DNA of 64,000 nt from Cladorrhinum sp. PSN259 (taxonomy: Eukaryota; Ascomycota; Sordariomycetes; Sordariales; Podosporaceae): positions 186,001 to 250,000 of the forward strand of contig MU867113.1 in assembly GCA_033725935.1 (NCBI GenBank), given 5' to 3'. The notes under the pieces were generated by a model. It was not told the origin of the DNA. It saw only the letters and a program-made list of their open reading frames with translations, and ran no database searches. This document shows positions 11,601-23,004 of the stretch, piece after piece (position 1 is the stretch's first letter; the number at the start of each line of letters is the position of its first letter). The position numbers and the translations under genes were made by a program.

Positions 11601-11894
11601 GTCCCGCTCTATATAGATAGATTCACTCTTACTCTCAGAGCCCCATGTATACGATAGGGCTTCGTATAGGTGTGTGCCTCCGTTTTGCTTATGTAGAGGA
11701 TATTTGAATAGCTGGCATCGTATGTCGGTGTTTCCATCTCCGTGTGGAATCAAGCGAAGCAAGCGAATATTGGCCTGGTCTAGCACATCAGAATAGATGT
11801 ATGGGCTCGCAGACTCGGGGTCCTGTGCAGGATGGGTCTCGCGAAATGTGCTTGGCGGCATCGCCTTGGGCGCTTCGGTTTGAGGCAATTCCAT
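8679..11894 (-). CDS. HET-domain protein with TPR-like segment and 13 ankyrin repeats
   Basis: Two exons, 11202-11894 and 8679-11147, joined across a 54-nt intron (GTACGT...CGTTAG), give 1053 aa. The splice restores the third HET block as 'RFW|ILQEVAAARYVL'. The first two blocks are 'YEALSYTWGS' (about 78) and 'WVDAICINQGN' (about 133), and 'ADKVFALLGM' follows. A TPR-like stretch 'WNLGLLLNAVEMYEEATKTI' comes at about residue 540. From about 618 to the end are 13 ankyrin repeats of 33-34 residues with the frame G-x-T-P-L-L-W-A-A-x-x-G-H-x-x-V-V-R-L-L-L-E-x-G-A-D. Such proteins are cell-death triggers in which the repeats are the recognition surface and the HET domain the effector. The last repeat lacks two residues ('WLLQGAD') and is cut short by the stop codon, which may reflect array contraction. 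Confidence 0.9.
8682..9989 (-). repeat. 13-unit tandem array encoding ankyrin repeats
   Basis: Units of 99 or 102 bp repeat head to tail across the 3' third of the HET-ankyrin gene. Long stretches are nearly identical at DNA level, for example the segment encoding LLLEQGADIEAKDK, so units probably exchange or duplicate readily. Variation concentrates at the residues between G and T (GQ/GK/GR/GT) and just before and after 'NGHE'. Confidence 0.9.
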
Positions 11895-12440
11895 CTCAAA
11901 CGTAGTCGCCGGCCCGGTCTGTGAATTCGTAAAGGGGGAGAGAAAGAGTTGTCTTTATTGCTGTTGGATGATTGGAGGTGGGGAAGGTCGGGTTCTGCCC
12001 GATTGTTCCGCCTTTGGTGGAGTGGTAACCTAATGAGCCCTTCAATGGGAAAGGCAGCAAGCGATTGGCAGAAAAAGCGGGAGACATGAACTTGGGGGGT
12101 ACACCGGCCACCATAGCAATCACAGGCAAATGGGGGTATCTTTTTGGTTACTGCCAGCCGGTCATCTGACCGTTCCCTGCTATCACTTGCTCAATCCGCA
12201 CTACCATATTTTATTAATCGAGCCACCGTACGTTATATGGTAATTATATTGTTGCAGGGTGGGGCACCTGGCCAGTGCTGGCAGGCCACCCAGGTCTTAG
12301 GGCTTGGTGGGAAATCTCACACTTTTCCATAGCTTAGTTTAGCTTCCCCAATCCACCACTTTTGCTGCAGTTCCCACAGATTGTCCGTAACCTCCAGTGC
12401 ACAATCAGATGTTCTCAGGGCGTCTGCAGTTTTCCTTCCT
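11895..12440. other. intergenic, no gene seen
   Basis: About 550 nt holding the HET-ankyrin promoter and the 3' end of the cysteine-repeat gene. No coding exon was recognised. Confidence 0.45.
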
Positions 12441-14891
12441 TCACAGGTCCTTTGCCGACTCCTGCGACTGTCCAACTTCGGAGGTCACATCAGGCTCAAT
12501 ATCCAATGGAAGATCAAAGTCTACATCCGGGCACGTGTACACGAGGAAGCAAGTGCGAGAACTAGCCACAATGCACTTCTGGAACAATTCGTCGACCACC
12601 GCTCCCTGAGGACACCGAGGACCGTCCTTGTCCACGCACTTGCCAATCTTCTCGTCGTACACGAGTCCAGGGACATTCCGGCATCCCAGAGCGGTCTTGG
12701 CCACACACTTGGTGCCGTCTTCGGTCGGCGCAGTTCCCGGTGGACAGTTCGGCTTGATGTCCGAGACACATTGATTGCCAACAACTTTCAAGCTCTTGTC
12801 TTGACCACAGTTTGGAGTCTCGGCAGACTCACACTGCTTGGATGTTTCGTTGAGCTTCGTCCCAGGAACCGACGAACAATCCGGACCGCGTTCTGCAATA
12901 CATCCCACGCCGACCTGGAATTTGGTCCCCTCAAGAGGGCATGTCGGCTGCGTCCGCAGAACGCAGTTACCCTGTTCGTCCGGGTCGCCCTTCTTGCACG
13001 GCCCTGTCTTGGCGACGCAAGCCTTCTTCTCCTCGATCCACCGAGACTCGCCCTCACAAACAGGCTCCTGGTCGGACACGCACTTGCCGGGAATGGTGGT
13101 GTTGCTGAATCCAGTAGGGCAGCCTGGCCCGGCATCAGACACACACTTATCGGTACCAACGGGTGCATGGAATCCAGGGCCGCAGCCCGGCGGAACTTTG
13201 CTGACGCAGAGACCAGTTGCGAGATCGAACTCGGTACCGCTATCAGGATTGCATTTTGGCCGTGTAGTGGGGGAGACGCAGTCCAAGCCAACTGGGGTAA
13301 GCTCTCCCTGTTTCCCAGGACACTCTGGTCTGGTGCGGGGATCTACACAGCGGTTACCGTCTTGATATGAGGGTGGTGGGCAACCCGGCTTTGAGCGTTT
13401 GACGCAGTTTTGACCATCGGGGTAAAAACCCGGGTCGCACTTCGCGTTGCGAACGCACTTGGACCCAAGAGGCGTCGCATCTAGGCCATCGCATGTCGGC
13501 TACGTCTTCAAAATGCAGAAACCCGATGCGTCATCGAGTTCAGCATCCCGATTGGTGCAATGAGGTTTCTCTGGCAGAACACATTTGCCGTCCTTGGTGG
13601 GCTCACCCTCTTCACAAACCGGCGGCTTCGTTGTGACACATTCGCTAGTAGCACTGTTGAGAGTTGCGCCTATTTTTGAGCAATCGACCTCTGTGAGGGT
13701 GTAGACGCATTGATTTGTGTCCTTGTCAAAGGATAGGGGCTTTGTGCAAGCCTCGTTGGTGGGGGCGGCAACACATCTGCCTTCCTTGATCTCGATTCCT
13801 TCTATAGCAGGACAGCACGCGGGCTGGGGCTCCTGGTCGTTGGCAGCGTTGCCAGAACCTTTTGGTATGACGATTTTGAAACCATCGGCGCAGGCTTTGA
13901 CGGTCTTTATGCAATTTCCAGTGGTCGGGTCCATCTTGAAGCCCATGTCCGCTTCGCAGGGGAGTTTGTCCGACATACACTCAAGGCATTGTAGAGTGCC
14001 CTCCTTACACTTGATGGGCTTCTCGTCGCGGCATACCACAATCCTGCCAGCTGGACTGTCAATCTCTGTTGGTGTTCCAGCCGAGCACCTTTTAGGGGCC
14101 TCGCAGCTTTTGCCGTTTGGGGTGAAACGGTCGTCCGGACACTTGGCGGGCTCGTAGACGGTGCACCACCCATTCTTGTCGACTTGGATACTGGGATCAT
14201 CGCAGGTGGCCTTCTTCTTGGTCACGCAGACACCCAGTCCCTTGTCGTTGGTGTCGATGAGCAAGTCGAAGTCCTCTGTTGACTGACATTGCGGTTTGGA
14301 ATGCGAGACGCACCGAGTTCCGTTCACATAAAACCCTGGGTCACAGCTGGGGCCACCCGGAGCTATGCAAACACCGTCTTGCAGTTTCAGGTTCCCATGG
14401 CACTTGGGCGGAAAGCGTGACTCGCAGAGCTTCGATGTCTCGTTCAGAACGGCGGGATGTGTGCAGTTCGGCGGGTCGGGACTAATGCACAGCCCATCGT
14501 GCAGGTAGAGATCGCCAGGGCAGGGAGGGGTCTTGTTGATGCAGATTGTTTGGGTGATCGGATCGAGAACGTATCCTTTTGGACAAATGGTTGAGGCCAG
14601 GAACACGCAATCTTCACCGTTGAAGACTGTGCCGGGAGGGCAACACTTCAAGAGACCTTCCGAATCCGGAGCCGTGTAGTCGCGAGTGGGAGTGATGGCG
14701 TCCGCATCAATCACCGCCAACGGAAGGCCCGTGTAGATGGCAAGAGTGTCAAAATCATCCTCGGGGAGATCTTCAAGATTAGGAAAGTCGAAGGGTCGGA
14801 GGAAGAGCTGGTCATCGGTCCAAGGGATCCCACTTTGACTGGCCACGCGACCAGCAGCGACCAGCACAGCCAGGGCAGTTTTGAGCTGCAT
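12441..14891 (-). CDS. secreted cysteine-rich repeat protein, interrupted by one in-frame TAG
   Basis: One continuous minus-strand frame of 816 sense-or-stop codons from ATG at 14891 to TGA at 12441, broken only by a TAG at 13500-13502. The N-terminus (MQLKTALAVLVAAGRVASQ) is a signal peptide. The start at 14891 is preferred because the upstream in-frame extension begins at TTG. After about 110 residues the protein is a chain of 30-40-residue modules of the form C-x-G-x-n-C-V-x-n-P-x-C-P, each with two to four cysteines, resembling oocyst-wall/EGF-like cysteine repeats; an extracellular structural or adhesive role is inference. The modules continue with the same spacing on both sides of the TAG, so the stop is a point change rather than the end of the gene. 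In the equivalent position of another module the residues are R-T-Q-P-T-C, which suggests that the TAG was CAG. Confidence 0.75.
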
Positions 14892-16252
14892 TGGTGGCAA
14901 GAAGGGTATATGCGTCAGATTTGGCTGTGGATTTGTTCTGTGTAACAGAAACTTCAAGGTGCAGGAGGCGTCGATACGGGGCTTCTTGGGGCTACTCGAC
15001 GTGGTCTGAGCAGCTCCTTATATACCTGAAAACTGGCCACAGCCCTTTCCCATTGATTCTGACACTTTCGGTTGACAGTCTTCAACTTCTCGGTCGCCCT
15101 GGGTGTCCCGTTCTGTCTCTCGCGACTCCTATCTCGACCATGGAGACAAAGCTCCGGGGCGGACTGCATGTCCTGATGATAAGCGACCAGGAAAGGCAAT
15201 TGTGAGCCACTCCGACATGCTCAAAGTTCAGCTAAAAAACGCCTCACGGCATCGTTGAGCGAGTCAAAGACGGCTTTGATGAGGGGTATGCAGCATGTTC
15301 ATGCAAGTGGCGAGCTGAGGAGATGTCAACAGCGGCACCCCAACCGTCTCGAGTTCTATCCAGGTGCCGAAGAACAGATATTGTCCAATGCGATCCGTGG
15401 ATGGTCTTCTGATCCCCGCAGGTCTAGACCTTCCTGCCAGTCATTTCCCCGACATTGCAAGGCAAAAGCTTATCTGCACTGCAACTCATTACCCGCCAAT
15501 TGTGGGAGCTGAGGTGTTGGGCTGCATTTAGCTATGCCGAGAAGGGTTGTTGTCGTCCATCCACATCCGCTCACCGGTCACCCTTTTGCGGGAACGTGTT
15601 GGAGGCAAAGGATGTTGGAAAAGACCATATATTGAGTGATGTGTTGGAGAGAAAGGCAGTGGGCTGCTGGAAGAAGAAGAAGGTGGTGGATGGAGCTTTG
15701 ACCACAAAGCTATGACCACCTTCCCACAGAACAGCTTTCAGAAATAGGGAGGCAATGGCAGCCTTTGGTCACTGCCGGTGTGCATTGATGGATCTGGCTT
15801 GCCTTGTCGTGATGTACACTACAACTGCCGATCCGACCGAACAGACCTTCAGCCGCAAAAAAGTACTTCTAACACTGCAGACTATCTGCATTAGTTCTGC
15901 ATGCGGTTGAAACCAACTAGCGATTTGTACTGCACCTCTGCATTGCCAAATCACCCGCGTGTTGCATCTTGTCAGCCAACTAGAAAAGAGGACGATGATC
16001 ACCAGGCCGAGCTGCCACCTTTCCCGGGTCACACTCACAACACCCAGTGGATGTGCCGCCGCTGGAATGCAGTGTGCGTCCCAGTTGAATGTGGTCGAGG
16101 GCGCTGCCCTGCCCCCACGTCAGAAGTGTTTGTTAGATAAGGATGCATGCGTGGACAAGGCATCGAAGCCAATGACACACATGCTCCTCGGTGAACATGC
16201 AGAAGGGAATAGAATGTTATTAACAATCGGATTAACCCCACTCCATACAAAA
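14892..16252. other. intergenic, no gene seen
   Basis: About 1.36 kb between divergent genes. Apart from the TATA element near 15020 no supported exon or repeat was found; the small open frames here have no continuity across splice sites. Confidence 0.45.
15017..15024 (-). promoter_or_regulatory. TATA box of the cysteine-repeat gene
   Basis: TATATAAG on the minus strand about 125 nt before the start codon at 14891. A consensus match at a plausible distance. Confidence 0.5.
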
Positions 16253-16260
16253 TATATAAG
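16253..16260 (+). promoter_or_regulatory. TATA box of the small membrane protein gene
   Basis: TATATAAG about 120 nt upstream of the start codon at 16376. Consensus match. Confidence 0.5.
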
Positions 16261-16375
16261 TATCAGGTTGGCTGCATAGGAATATTCCGAGGCTGGCGTC
16301 GCGTTTCCCTACATTTACCCCGCTCCGAAAGTTCAAAGGAAAAAAAAAAAGAGTCGACAAACAACATCAATCGAA

Positions 16376-17075
16376 ATGAGTGCTCGTAAGGACACGCGTA
16401 CATTCGACTAGCCGAACAAGATGCTGACTTGATGTGTTGCAGCACGCCAATACAGTCCTGCTGAATTCCTCCAATTCATGGAACGGCACAATCTCAGTGA
16501 CCACCCTTCTGCCTGAAAAAGTCGAAAGTGTGTAGAGACTACTAACTCGTTCTACAGCCGGTCCGCAGCGGGAACAGATCCGACAAGCAGTGCCAAGGGC
16601 TGTGCACCAGGTGGTTCAGGATGCCCGAAACAATCAAATCAACAACGGGGCCGACATATGGCGCAGTACACAGTCCCACATGCAGCCAGATGGTGGCGAG
16701 GGACTAGTCGCTCAGCAACTGTCCATGTGGCTCGCTGATAACTGGCAAAGCCTTGTGGGGGAATTGAAAGAACTCAAAGAGAGAGCCGCCCTAGCGTTTC
16801 TTGAAGCGAAGCTCAAACTGCAGGAATGGTGGAACAAGCTTTGTGAAATTGTGGGCGATATTGTCATCGGCGTTGTTTTGCCGCTTTTGAAGACAACGGC
16901 AGAGGTGCTGAGGTCCGCGGCACTTGGGACCACGCTCGGACTGGGAGCAATTGCGCTCGTAGCTGCGAGTCCTATCGGGGCTATGGTTGTGGGTGGTAGT
17001 GTCGGTATTGCGGCACTGGCGAGTTCCGGTGGTCGTTCAAACAGGTCTAGACGTACGGGGGGACGTCGACGGTAA
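16376..17075 (+). CDS. small hypothetical protein with glycine-rich membrane region
   Basis: Three exons, 16376-16385, 16443-16496 and 16558-17075, give 193 aa. Intron 1 is GTAAGG...CAG. Intron 2 has a weak GTGACC donor but a good ACTAAC branch and CTACAG end, and it is needed to skip a TGA. The N-terminal half is polar and helical. Residues about 110-175 are hydrophobic ('IVGDIVIGVVLPLL', then 'GLGAIALVAASPIGAMVVGG') with glycines and alanines spaced as in glycine-zipper membrane segments. The tail is basic (RSNRSRRTGGRRR). No family is recognised; a membrane-inserting role is inference from composition only. Confidence 0.65.
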
Positions 17076-17408
17076 AGATGAAGGGATTTGCGATTCGCAA
17101 CGGTACAATGCAGGAAATGCTTGATTCAATAGCTGAGAGCATTGCTAGATTCCCATTTCCCATTCCTGTATCGCCCAGTCTGTCAGTGCACCGCAAAATG
17201 CGCTCCGATTACGAAAGACAGGCGAGGCTCTCCCTGTCGGTCAGTGGTATCGCATGGTTCCTTGGTAAAATCCAGCCCAGCTGATGTTTCTTCTCCATTC
17301 GAACTTTGCTTAGAACTAGAGGAGTCAGAGACGATGTTGGTTTATTACATGTATGTAACCCCATGTAGGCGGAAAAGGGCACAAATACATTAGATTTTGT
17401 TTCTCAAC
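17076..17408. other. intergenic, no gene seen
   Basis: About 330 nt between convergent genes; presumably two 3' UTRs. Confidence 0.5.
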
Positions 17409-20368
17409 TCAAAACGCCGATGTGACGACGACGCTCTCGGCTGAATGATCAAAGCAGTTCATCTCCCGCAACCTCCTCGGTTTCCCCGGTCTTCCTTTTC
17501 GAAACAATCTGTACAGGTACTCTGACGGAATGGTGCTGAGTGAGGCCAGCAGCCTCGGCTCGTCCTTTGCATCCGGCCTGTCGACCTGAACCGACAACGC
17601 GGCGTCCGGGCGGCCGATTAGATACGCATCAGCATGCTTCAGCCTCCATGGGTCCTTTGATGATTTCATCCCTTGGGTGACGGCGAGTCGCTCCTCATAA
17701 CACGACACGGTGGTCCACAGCAGCGCGGCGGAGTTCTTCCACGATGCGCCCTGCCCGGTGCAGTGGATGCGCTCAGTCTCGAGGCACTGCGTCGTGACGT
17801 AGGCAAAGGTGGCCGTGCTCTCAGAGTCGGCGAGCATACGCGCCCAATAGTTCTCCTTGGTGCAGGGAATCTTGAAGCACTGGAACGGCATGTTGGGTTG
17901 GATGCAGGCGACGACCAAGTTATGACACTTGCGGTCGATGCCTGTATCGCGCAAGAGGTGGAGGACGGCGCTCACAAGGTACTCGAACGCTGTCTGGTGC
18001 TCGTGGTCAAGCAGTGCAAGCCAGTTTCCGAGATTGGATCCGCTGAGGGCGTCAAAGAGGTTGTATACATTCGCGAGTGAGTCGTAAAGAGTTGGTTTGG
18101 TAACGAGCCCAGCAACATAGGCTGGAAGCACATCGGCGATGAGGTCAAGGAGGCGCACGCGGCGCGCAATCCCCGTGCAGACGCTTACCTGCACACCGAA
18201 CAGGCTCTCAAGATCGGCAACGTATATTGGCCGGTGGAGCATCGCCGCCTTCCTGGTGGTGCCACCCATTTTGACCCAAGTCTGGTTGAAGCTGAGGGCT
18301 GCTGCGAGGCCGACCTGGCCACCGCCGTGGAGACCCAAGCCGAGCTCTCTCTCAGCCAGCTCCCAGTAACTCGGCGAGGTACCCAGGTCCTCGAGAAGGA
18401 AGAGCGCCTTGTGTAGCTCCGCGTGGGGGTTGGCAGTGCACCGTTCGTTCTCGACAATCGTTCCCCCAACTCTGAGCTTTTCGCTTCGATCGAACGCTTC
18501 TGCCTCTCCTCTTGGCCTCAAGGTCGGGCTCCAATGGAGCTGCCGCTGCTCTTGTCCATCGGTTGCCGGGACCGAGGTGATGATACCACCACCAACTGAA
18601 ATAGACACCAACAAGTCGAGGTCCGATGGGGACTCTGAAGTCATCTTGCCAGGCCCCCAGGTGTCAACAATGTCCTCTGTGCACCCCAGCAGGTCGAATT
18701 TGACTGGAGGCACCCCGGCGGCTGAAGATAGCTTGATTTCAGATACATCGGGGTCGGGACTGACAGCACGAAAGGCAAAGACGGGCCCCCCTGTCATCTC
18801 TCCCATACAGGTGAGCTCAACCAAGGAGCCAGATATGCCCAACTCTGAGAAAGCGGTTCCGGATTTTGGCTGCCGGTCATTGCCCTTTAGCACAATGATC
18901 TTGAGGGGCGCGTCGAGGAAGAAGGGCATTATTGGTCCACAATGCGCCTGGGCATAGGAGAGAAGGGCGAGTGCTAAGAACTGAGCAGCCAGGGAAGTGA
19001 TGTAGGCGGAGCCGTCAGTGCTGACTGTCAGTCCAGTCCCAGTCTCTCCATTCGACGGCAGGAAGGGCATTATCTCACGAACAATGTCCAATACCTCTTC
19101 GCCATCGTTAGACGTTTGCTGTTGTTCCACGTGATGCCTCAGCCGGCGGATGAGCGAAAAAGGAATGCTATAGAGCTCAACGTATGGCTTGGGATGTTCC
19201 TCGACAGCATAGAGAAAAGTCAATGTGTTACAGCTTCCGCCAAGCGTCTGCAGAGCCCCAGCAGCGTGCTCGAGGTTCTCGAGGACTCGTATCACGGCGC
19301 TATTGTCCTTGGGCCCCACGAGAGTCACCGTGGCTGCCGAGCTGTCTTGTGCAAAAACCACAGAGCCGAGCTCAATTTCGGCGCTCCCTTCGGGCTCAGG
19401 TCTCGCACCCGCTAGGCCGCAGTAGTACTCAATTGACTCTTTTGTAGAGAGGACGGGTCCAGTAGCGTATGGGTTCTTCTTTGACATAAGTTGGAAGCCG
19501 GGACGTCTCCAACAGTTGGGATCGCCCACTTGGCCGCAGAAGAGGTGGGCGCAGCGGTCAAGGTGAAATTCGGGGTCAAACGGCGGAAGAACGAGGGGCG
19601 TAAACGGTTCCAAAATCCACGGTCCGAGAATCGCCTTTTCGAGTAGTTCATCAGTGATTTCCAGAGGAGAATAATCAAGCTTTTTCAACTCTGTGAGCCA
19701 AGCGTATTGACCCGTCGCCACTCGATCGAAGCGTTGTTCCAGCAGCCACTGGGTCTTGTTATAATCATGAGCAGCGAGAGCTCTCTCCAGGTCTGATACC
19801 GAGGTCGCCTCCAAATCTGGCATGTCCAAGGGCTCAAATTCCATGCTCTGCCGAACCGACTGGGTCGACTGTCGTGATGGCTCTCCCGACCTCAAACTTT
19901 GAATAGGGTAATCTGTAGATTCGGAACGGCGGGTGTGCAGGCCGGTGTGCGAGTCCGACGTCGTGGTTGCAGATGCTCGGCTGCTTGCAGAGTGTCTGGT
20001 GCCAGTTGGCCGTTTATTTCGACGATCTTCATCATCTGCTGGCAGACCTTGAACAATGCCATTCCTGGCAAGCATGCCCCCGTTGATGCTAAAGTTCCTG
20101 CACACCATGAAAGCACGCATGGCTGCACTCTCTTGGGCCAAAGGTGCCGATTCCCAATCGAGATTGGGATCGGTCTGGTACTCGCGACCATTGACAAGGA
20201 CTTTACAGTGATAGCGATTCATGTTCCGATAGAACTCGTACTTGGGATCGCTCCATCCTCGTCGTCGACAAAGGGCTGGGGGTTGCATTAATCATGGTAG
20301 GCACATAGTCATAGGAGGGTTCCGCTTGACTTACATTCCAGGTATTGCATATAGAAACCTCCCACCAT
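17409..20368 (-). CDS. large protein with N-terminal dsRNA-binding-like domain
   Basis: Two exons, 20335-20368 and 17409-20275, give 966 aa. The short first exon (MVGGFYMQYLE) is inferred from a consensus GTAAGT donor and CCCCAG acceptor and completes the domain: 'YMQYLESLCRRRGWSDPKYE', then 'YHCKVLVNGREYQ', then 'QESAAMRAFMVCR' (residues about 6-70). This is the alpha-beta-beta-beta-alpha order of a double-stranded RNA-binding motif, although the usual second-helix lysines are replaced (Q-E-S-A-A-M). A disordered Ser/Thr/Arg-rich linker follows to about 150. About 800 residues after it match no family I recognise; they contain a Cys/His-bearing stretch 'CAHLFCGQVGDPNCWRR'. Without the first exon the gene could start at 20288 with a truncated domain. 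Confidence 0.7.
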
Positions 20369-20948
20369 TTTGATAGTCGAATGTCGATGTAATTGCTTTG
20401 GAGTAGGTGTAAGTTGAAAGAGAACAAGTTTCAGGTTTCCCATCTTAACATTGATTAAACTCATGAGGCCTCTCTATCAGGCTTAACAAGAGCTGAGGAA
20501 ACGTGGCGGTGGCTGAGTTTCCAATATTCACACCACCCGTCCAAAAGAGGCAATTGTATCTTTGACTGCGGGAAATGACTTAAACAAACCTTCAGACCTT
20601 GCTTTTTCACTGGGTACATATCCGTTGGAGTAGACATTTGTGACGCTCAATAGCACTTTGTTAGTCATTGACTTGCGTTTGTCCAAGCTTATGAATGAAA
20701 AGTCGCTTTCCTTTTGGTGCGGGTGTGTGTAAGATTCGTCTGGCCCTACTCTCAAAGACTTTTCATTGAATCGTCAAACATTGTGAGACTCAACCGTGAA
20801 ATGGCACCAAAGAAAACAACAAGGCCTCTAGAGTGTGATATAAGATCATCCCTAAAAGAATTAGTCAGTTACCCTTCAAATCGCCGATTACACCTGCTCT
20901 CTAGAATCTTGCCGGTCATTGACTCATGGGTTAACCATCCTCGTCAAG
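20369..20948. other. intergenic, divergent promoter region
   Basis: About 580 nt between two divergently read genes. No coding exon was recognised. Confidence 0.45.
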
Positions 20949-21696
20949 ATGACACCAACCACGCCAACCTTCGACCTCACCTCCTCACCGTATGACCTGG
21001 AGCTGTACGAGACCACGCCAATGCTCGTAAACCTTCACTACACAATCCACTGGTCGACTCACCTGTCAGCATCCTCCCCAAACAGGCGACAGATCTTCTC
21101 TCCAATCACCTTCGCAACAGTTTTACCCACTGAATCAATCCAACATTTCCTCACAACACTGAACCAAGCCTGCCTCAACCGCATCCGATCTGCAACCCGC
21201 TACACCTTTTACTCTTTTAACGAACCCATCGACTGTCAAGCTGAATTGTAAGAGACTCCCCCGTGCCATAATGATGCTCGACACTGATAGTAATGGCAAC
21301 CAGCAACATAGTTTACACAAACTGTCCCAGTTCCAAGCTCTCTATTCGCAGCCTTACCCTTACCGAGCTCACCCACCAGCTCGAGCTCATCAAGCTCCGG
21401 AACTATCAAGATGCAGTCCGCGTTGACATGGCCATCGAAATCGACGTCGCAGCAGAACGAAAACACCGCGAGGTCAACGAGATGCACCTACGCGGGCTGG
21501 CAGCTGATTGTATTCGGCTTTTGCCGAAACAAGAGAACAAAAAGCAGGAGTCTTGTGGACCTATACTTTCAGATCCAGATGACATGTGTCCAGTCAAAAG
21601 GAGAAAGTTTACCAGGGTAAGTGATTTCTTTTTCGAACGGAAGATCGTTGACTGATATCAAGCAATAGAAAATGGTCCGTCCGAGTCAAGTGTAAC
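20949..21696 (+). CDS. hypothetical protein
   Basis: Three exons, 20949-21247, 21304-21616 and 21670-21696, give 212 aa. Intron 1 is GTAAGA...ACCAG (56 nt) and intron 2 is GTAAGT...AATAG (53 nt); both keep the frame. The protein has an N-terminal segment rich in Thr and Pro, a central hydrophobic/aromatic segment ('LVNLHYTIHWSTHL', 'RYTFYSFNEPID') and a helical, charged C-terminal half ('LTELTHQLELIKLRNYQDAV') that ends in a basic patch 'PVKRRKFTR' resembling a nuclear localisation signal. No family is recognised. If the last intron is not removed, the protein ends about ten residues later at 21655. Confidence 0.5.
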
Positions 21697-23004
21697 CACC
21701 TGGCAGGCAAGTGTGACAGCATCTGAAAGATGCAGTGGTGGATTCTCAGAAACACGGTCAACTCAGGGGCTGCAATTGGCTGCATAGGCGACGACAAGGG
21801 GAAGGAAAAGGGGGGCGCTTGCCACCACATAGCAAACAAGACCGCACTCACATGGAACTTTTATAAAACTCCCATCCGAACCAAAACATTGAAAGACAAG
21901 ATGAAACCGAAATGTAAAAGGAAATTCAACATCAACGGTCTGTTCGCCATGCAATTTCGTATTGAATACCAATGCCATGTCTGATCCGCAAATGAACCTC
22001 AAAGCCCAGGGAGGCCGACGCACCGGCCGGCAACCGTTCAGCAAAATTGCAAGATGCATCCGAGAAAGAGAATATTTCCCGAGCCGTCACTTCTGCAGGG
22101 CTAGACACAGGTGTCACCCTGCGGTCAAGAAAAAGTTCCTTCTCCATATCCCGAACTCACATGAGTGGTTGAAAGTTGATGCTTGGCATGGGCTGCATGG
22201 CACCATCGATGCAGGAAGGCAGAGGCCGCAGGAAGCGAGACCACCCTCTGTGGGCCATCGATCGAGTTGAATGGGATCCGATGGTTTCTGGAATGACGCT
22301 AAACCATGTACCGGAGATCGAGAGGAGAATTGATATGCCAGAGGATCATCTTGAAACTGTGTAGCCCAGGGGTCCAACGTTGTTGCAAACCTGGAGGCGA
22401 CATAAAATTAGCAAAGCAATCCGTAAACATCTTGTTCATTGGAATCGGTGCACTGTACAGATGTGAAACATGCCTTGACCGCTTCCCCGTGCCCAGCCAC
22501 GTGTCATGAGAAACTCAAGATGGCGGGAGGAGATTTTGAGAGACATGAGTAAGACTCTGGGAGCCTGGCTCATGGAACATTATCTCCCTAACGCTGCAGT
22601 TTGATAAGACACAGATCTCCATACATTCAGGGTCCAGGCCTCTCCCAATCTCATGCGGCATATCGTGCAGCTCCGAGTGCTTGCAGCGGCGTCGGGACCC
22701 GCTTTGAGTCGCCCAAAGCTCCGCGCGGGCGAAACGTTCGAGAGGTCGCTTTCCCTGGCATTCCTATGAGCCTACCTTTCCTGCCGATCGCTCGCCGGGA
22801 GGAAATATTACCTCATAGCGTCTTGTCAAGGCGACCAAGACTTCTTCTCATCAATAAAGTTCGGGTGCAGAACATTACTTGCCTTCCTCCTGTATTTTGT
22901 CAAAGTCGAACTGCCTCCAGAATTCACACCCTCGAATCCTCAACGTCTCGGCGATCCGTTCCATCGACGTAGGGAAGTTAAAACTGGCTAAGTTGCCATA
23001 AGCA
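21697..23004. other. intergenic, no gene seen
   Basis: About 1.3 kb. Several short open frames exist on both strands, but none has splice continuity, domain motifs or a signal peptide. Confidence 0.45.

Noticed and set aside
12381..13370. Plus-strand open frame of 329 codons
   Set aside because: Antisense to the cysteine-repeat gene, which has a signal peptide, regular cysteine modules and frame continuity on the other strand.
13287..13502. An intron that would remove the in-frame TAG of the cysteine-repeat gene
   Set aside because: Candidate GT-AG pairs around the TAG would delete a cysteine module or be only about 23 nt long, so a point change to TAG is the simpler reading.
18409..18957. 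Plus-strand open frame of 182 codons
   Set aside because: Antisense shadow of the 966-aa gene; composition is ordinary and no splice or start context supports it.
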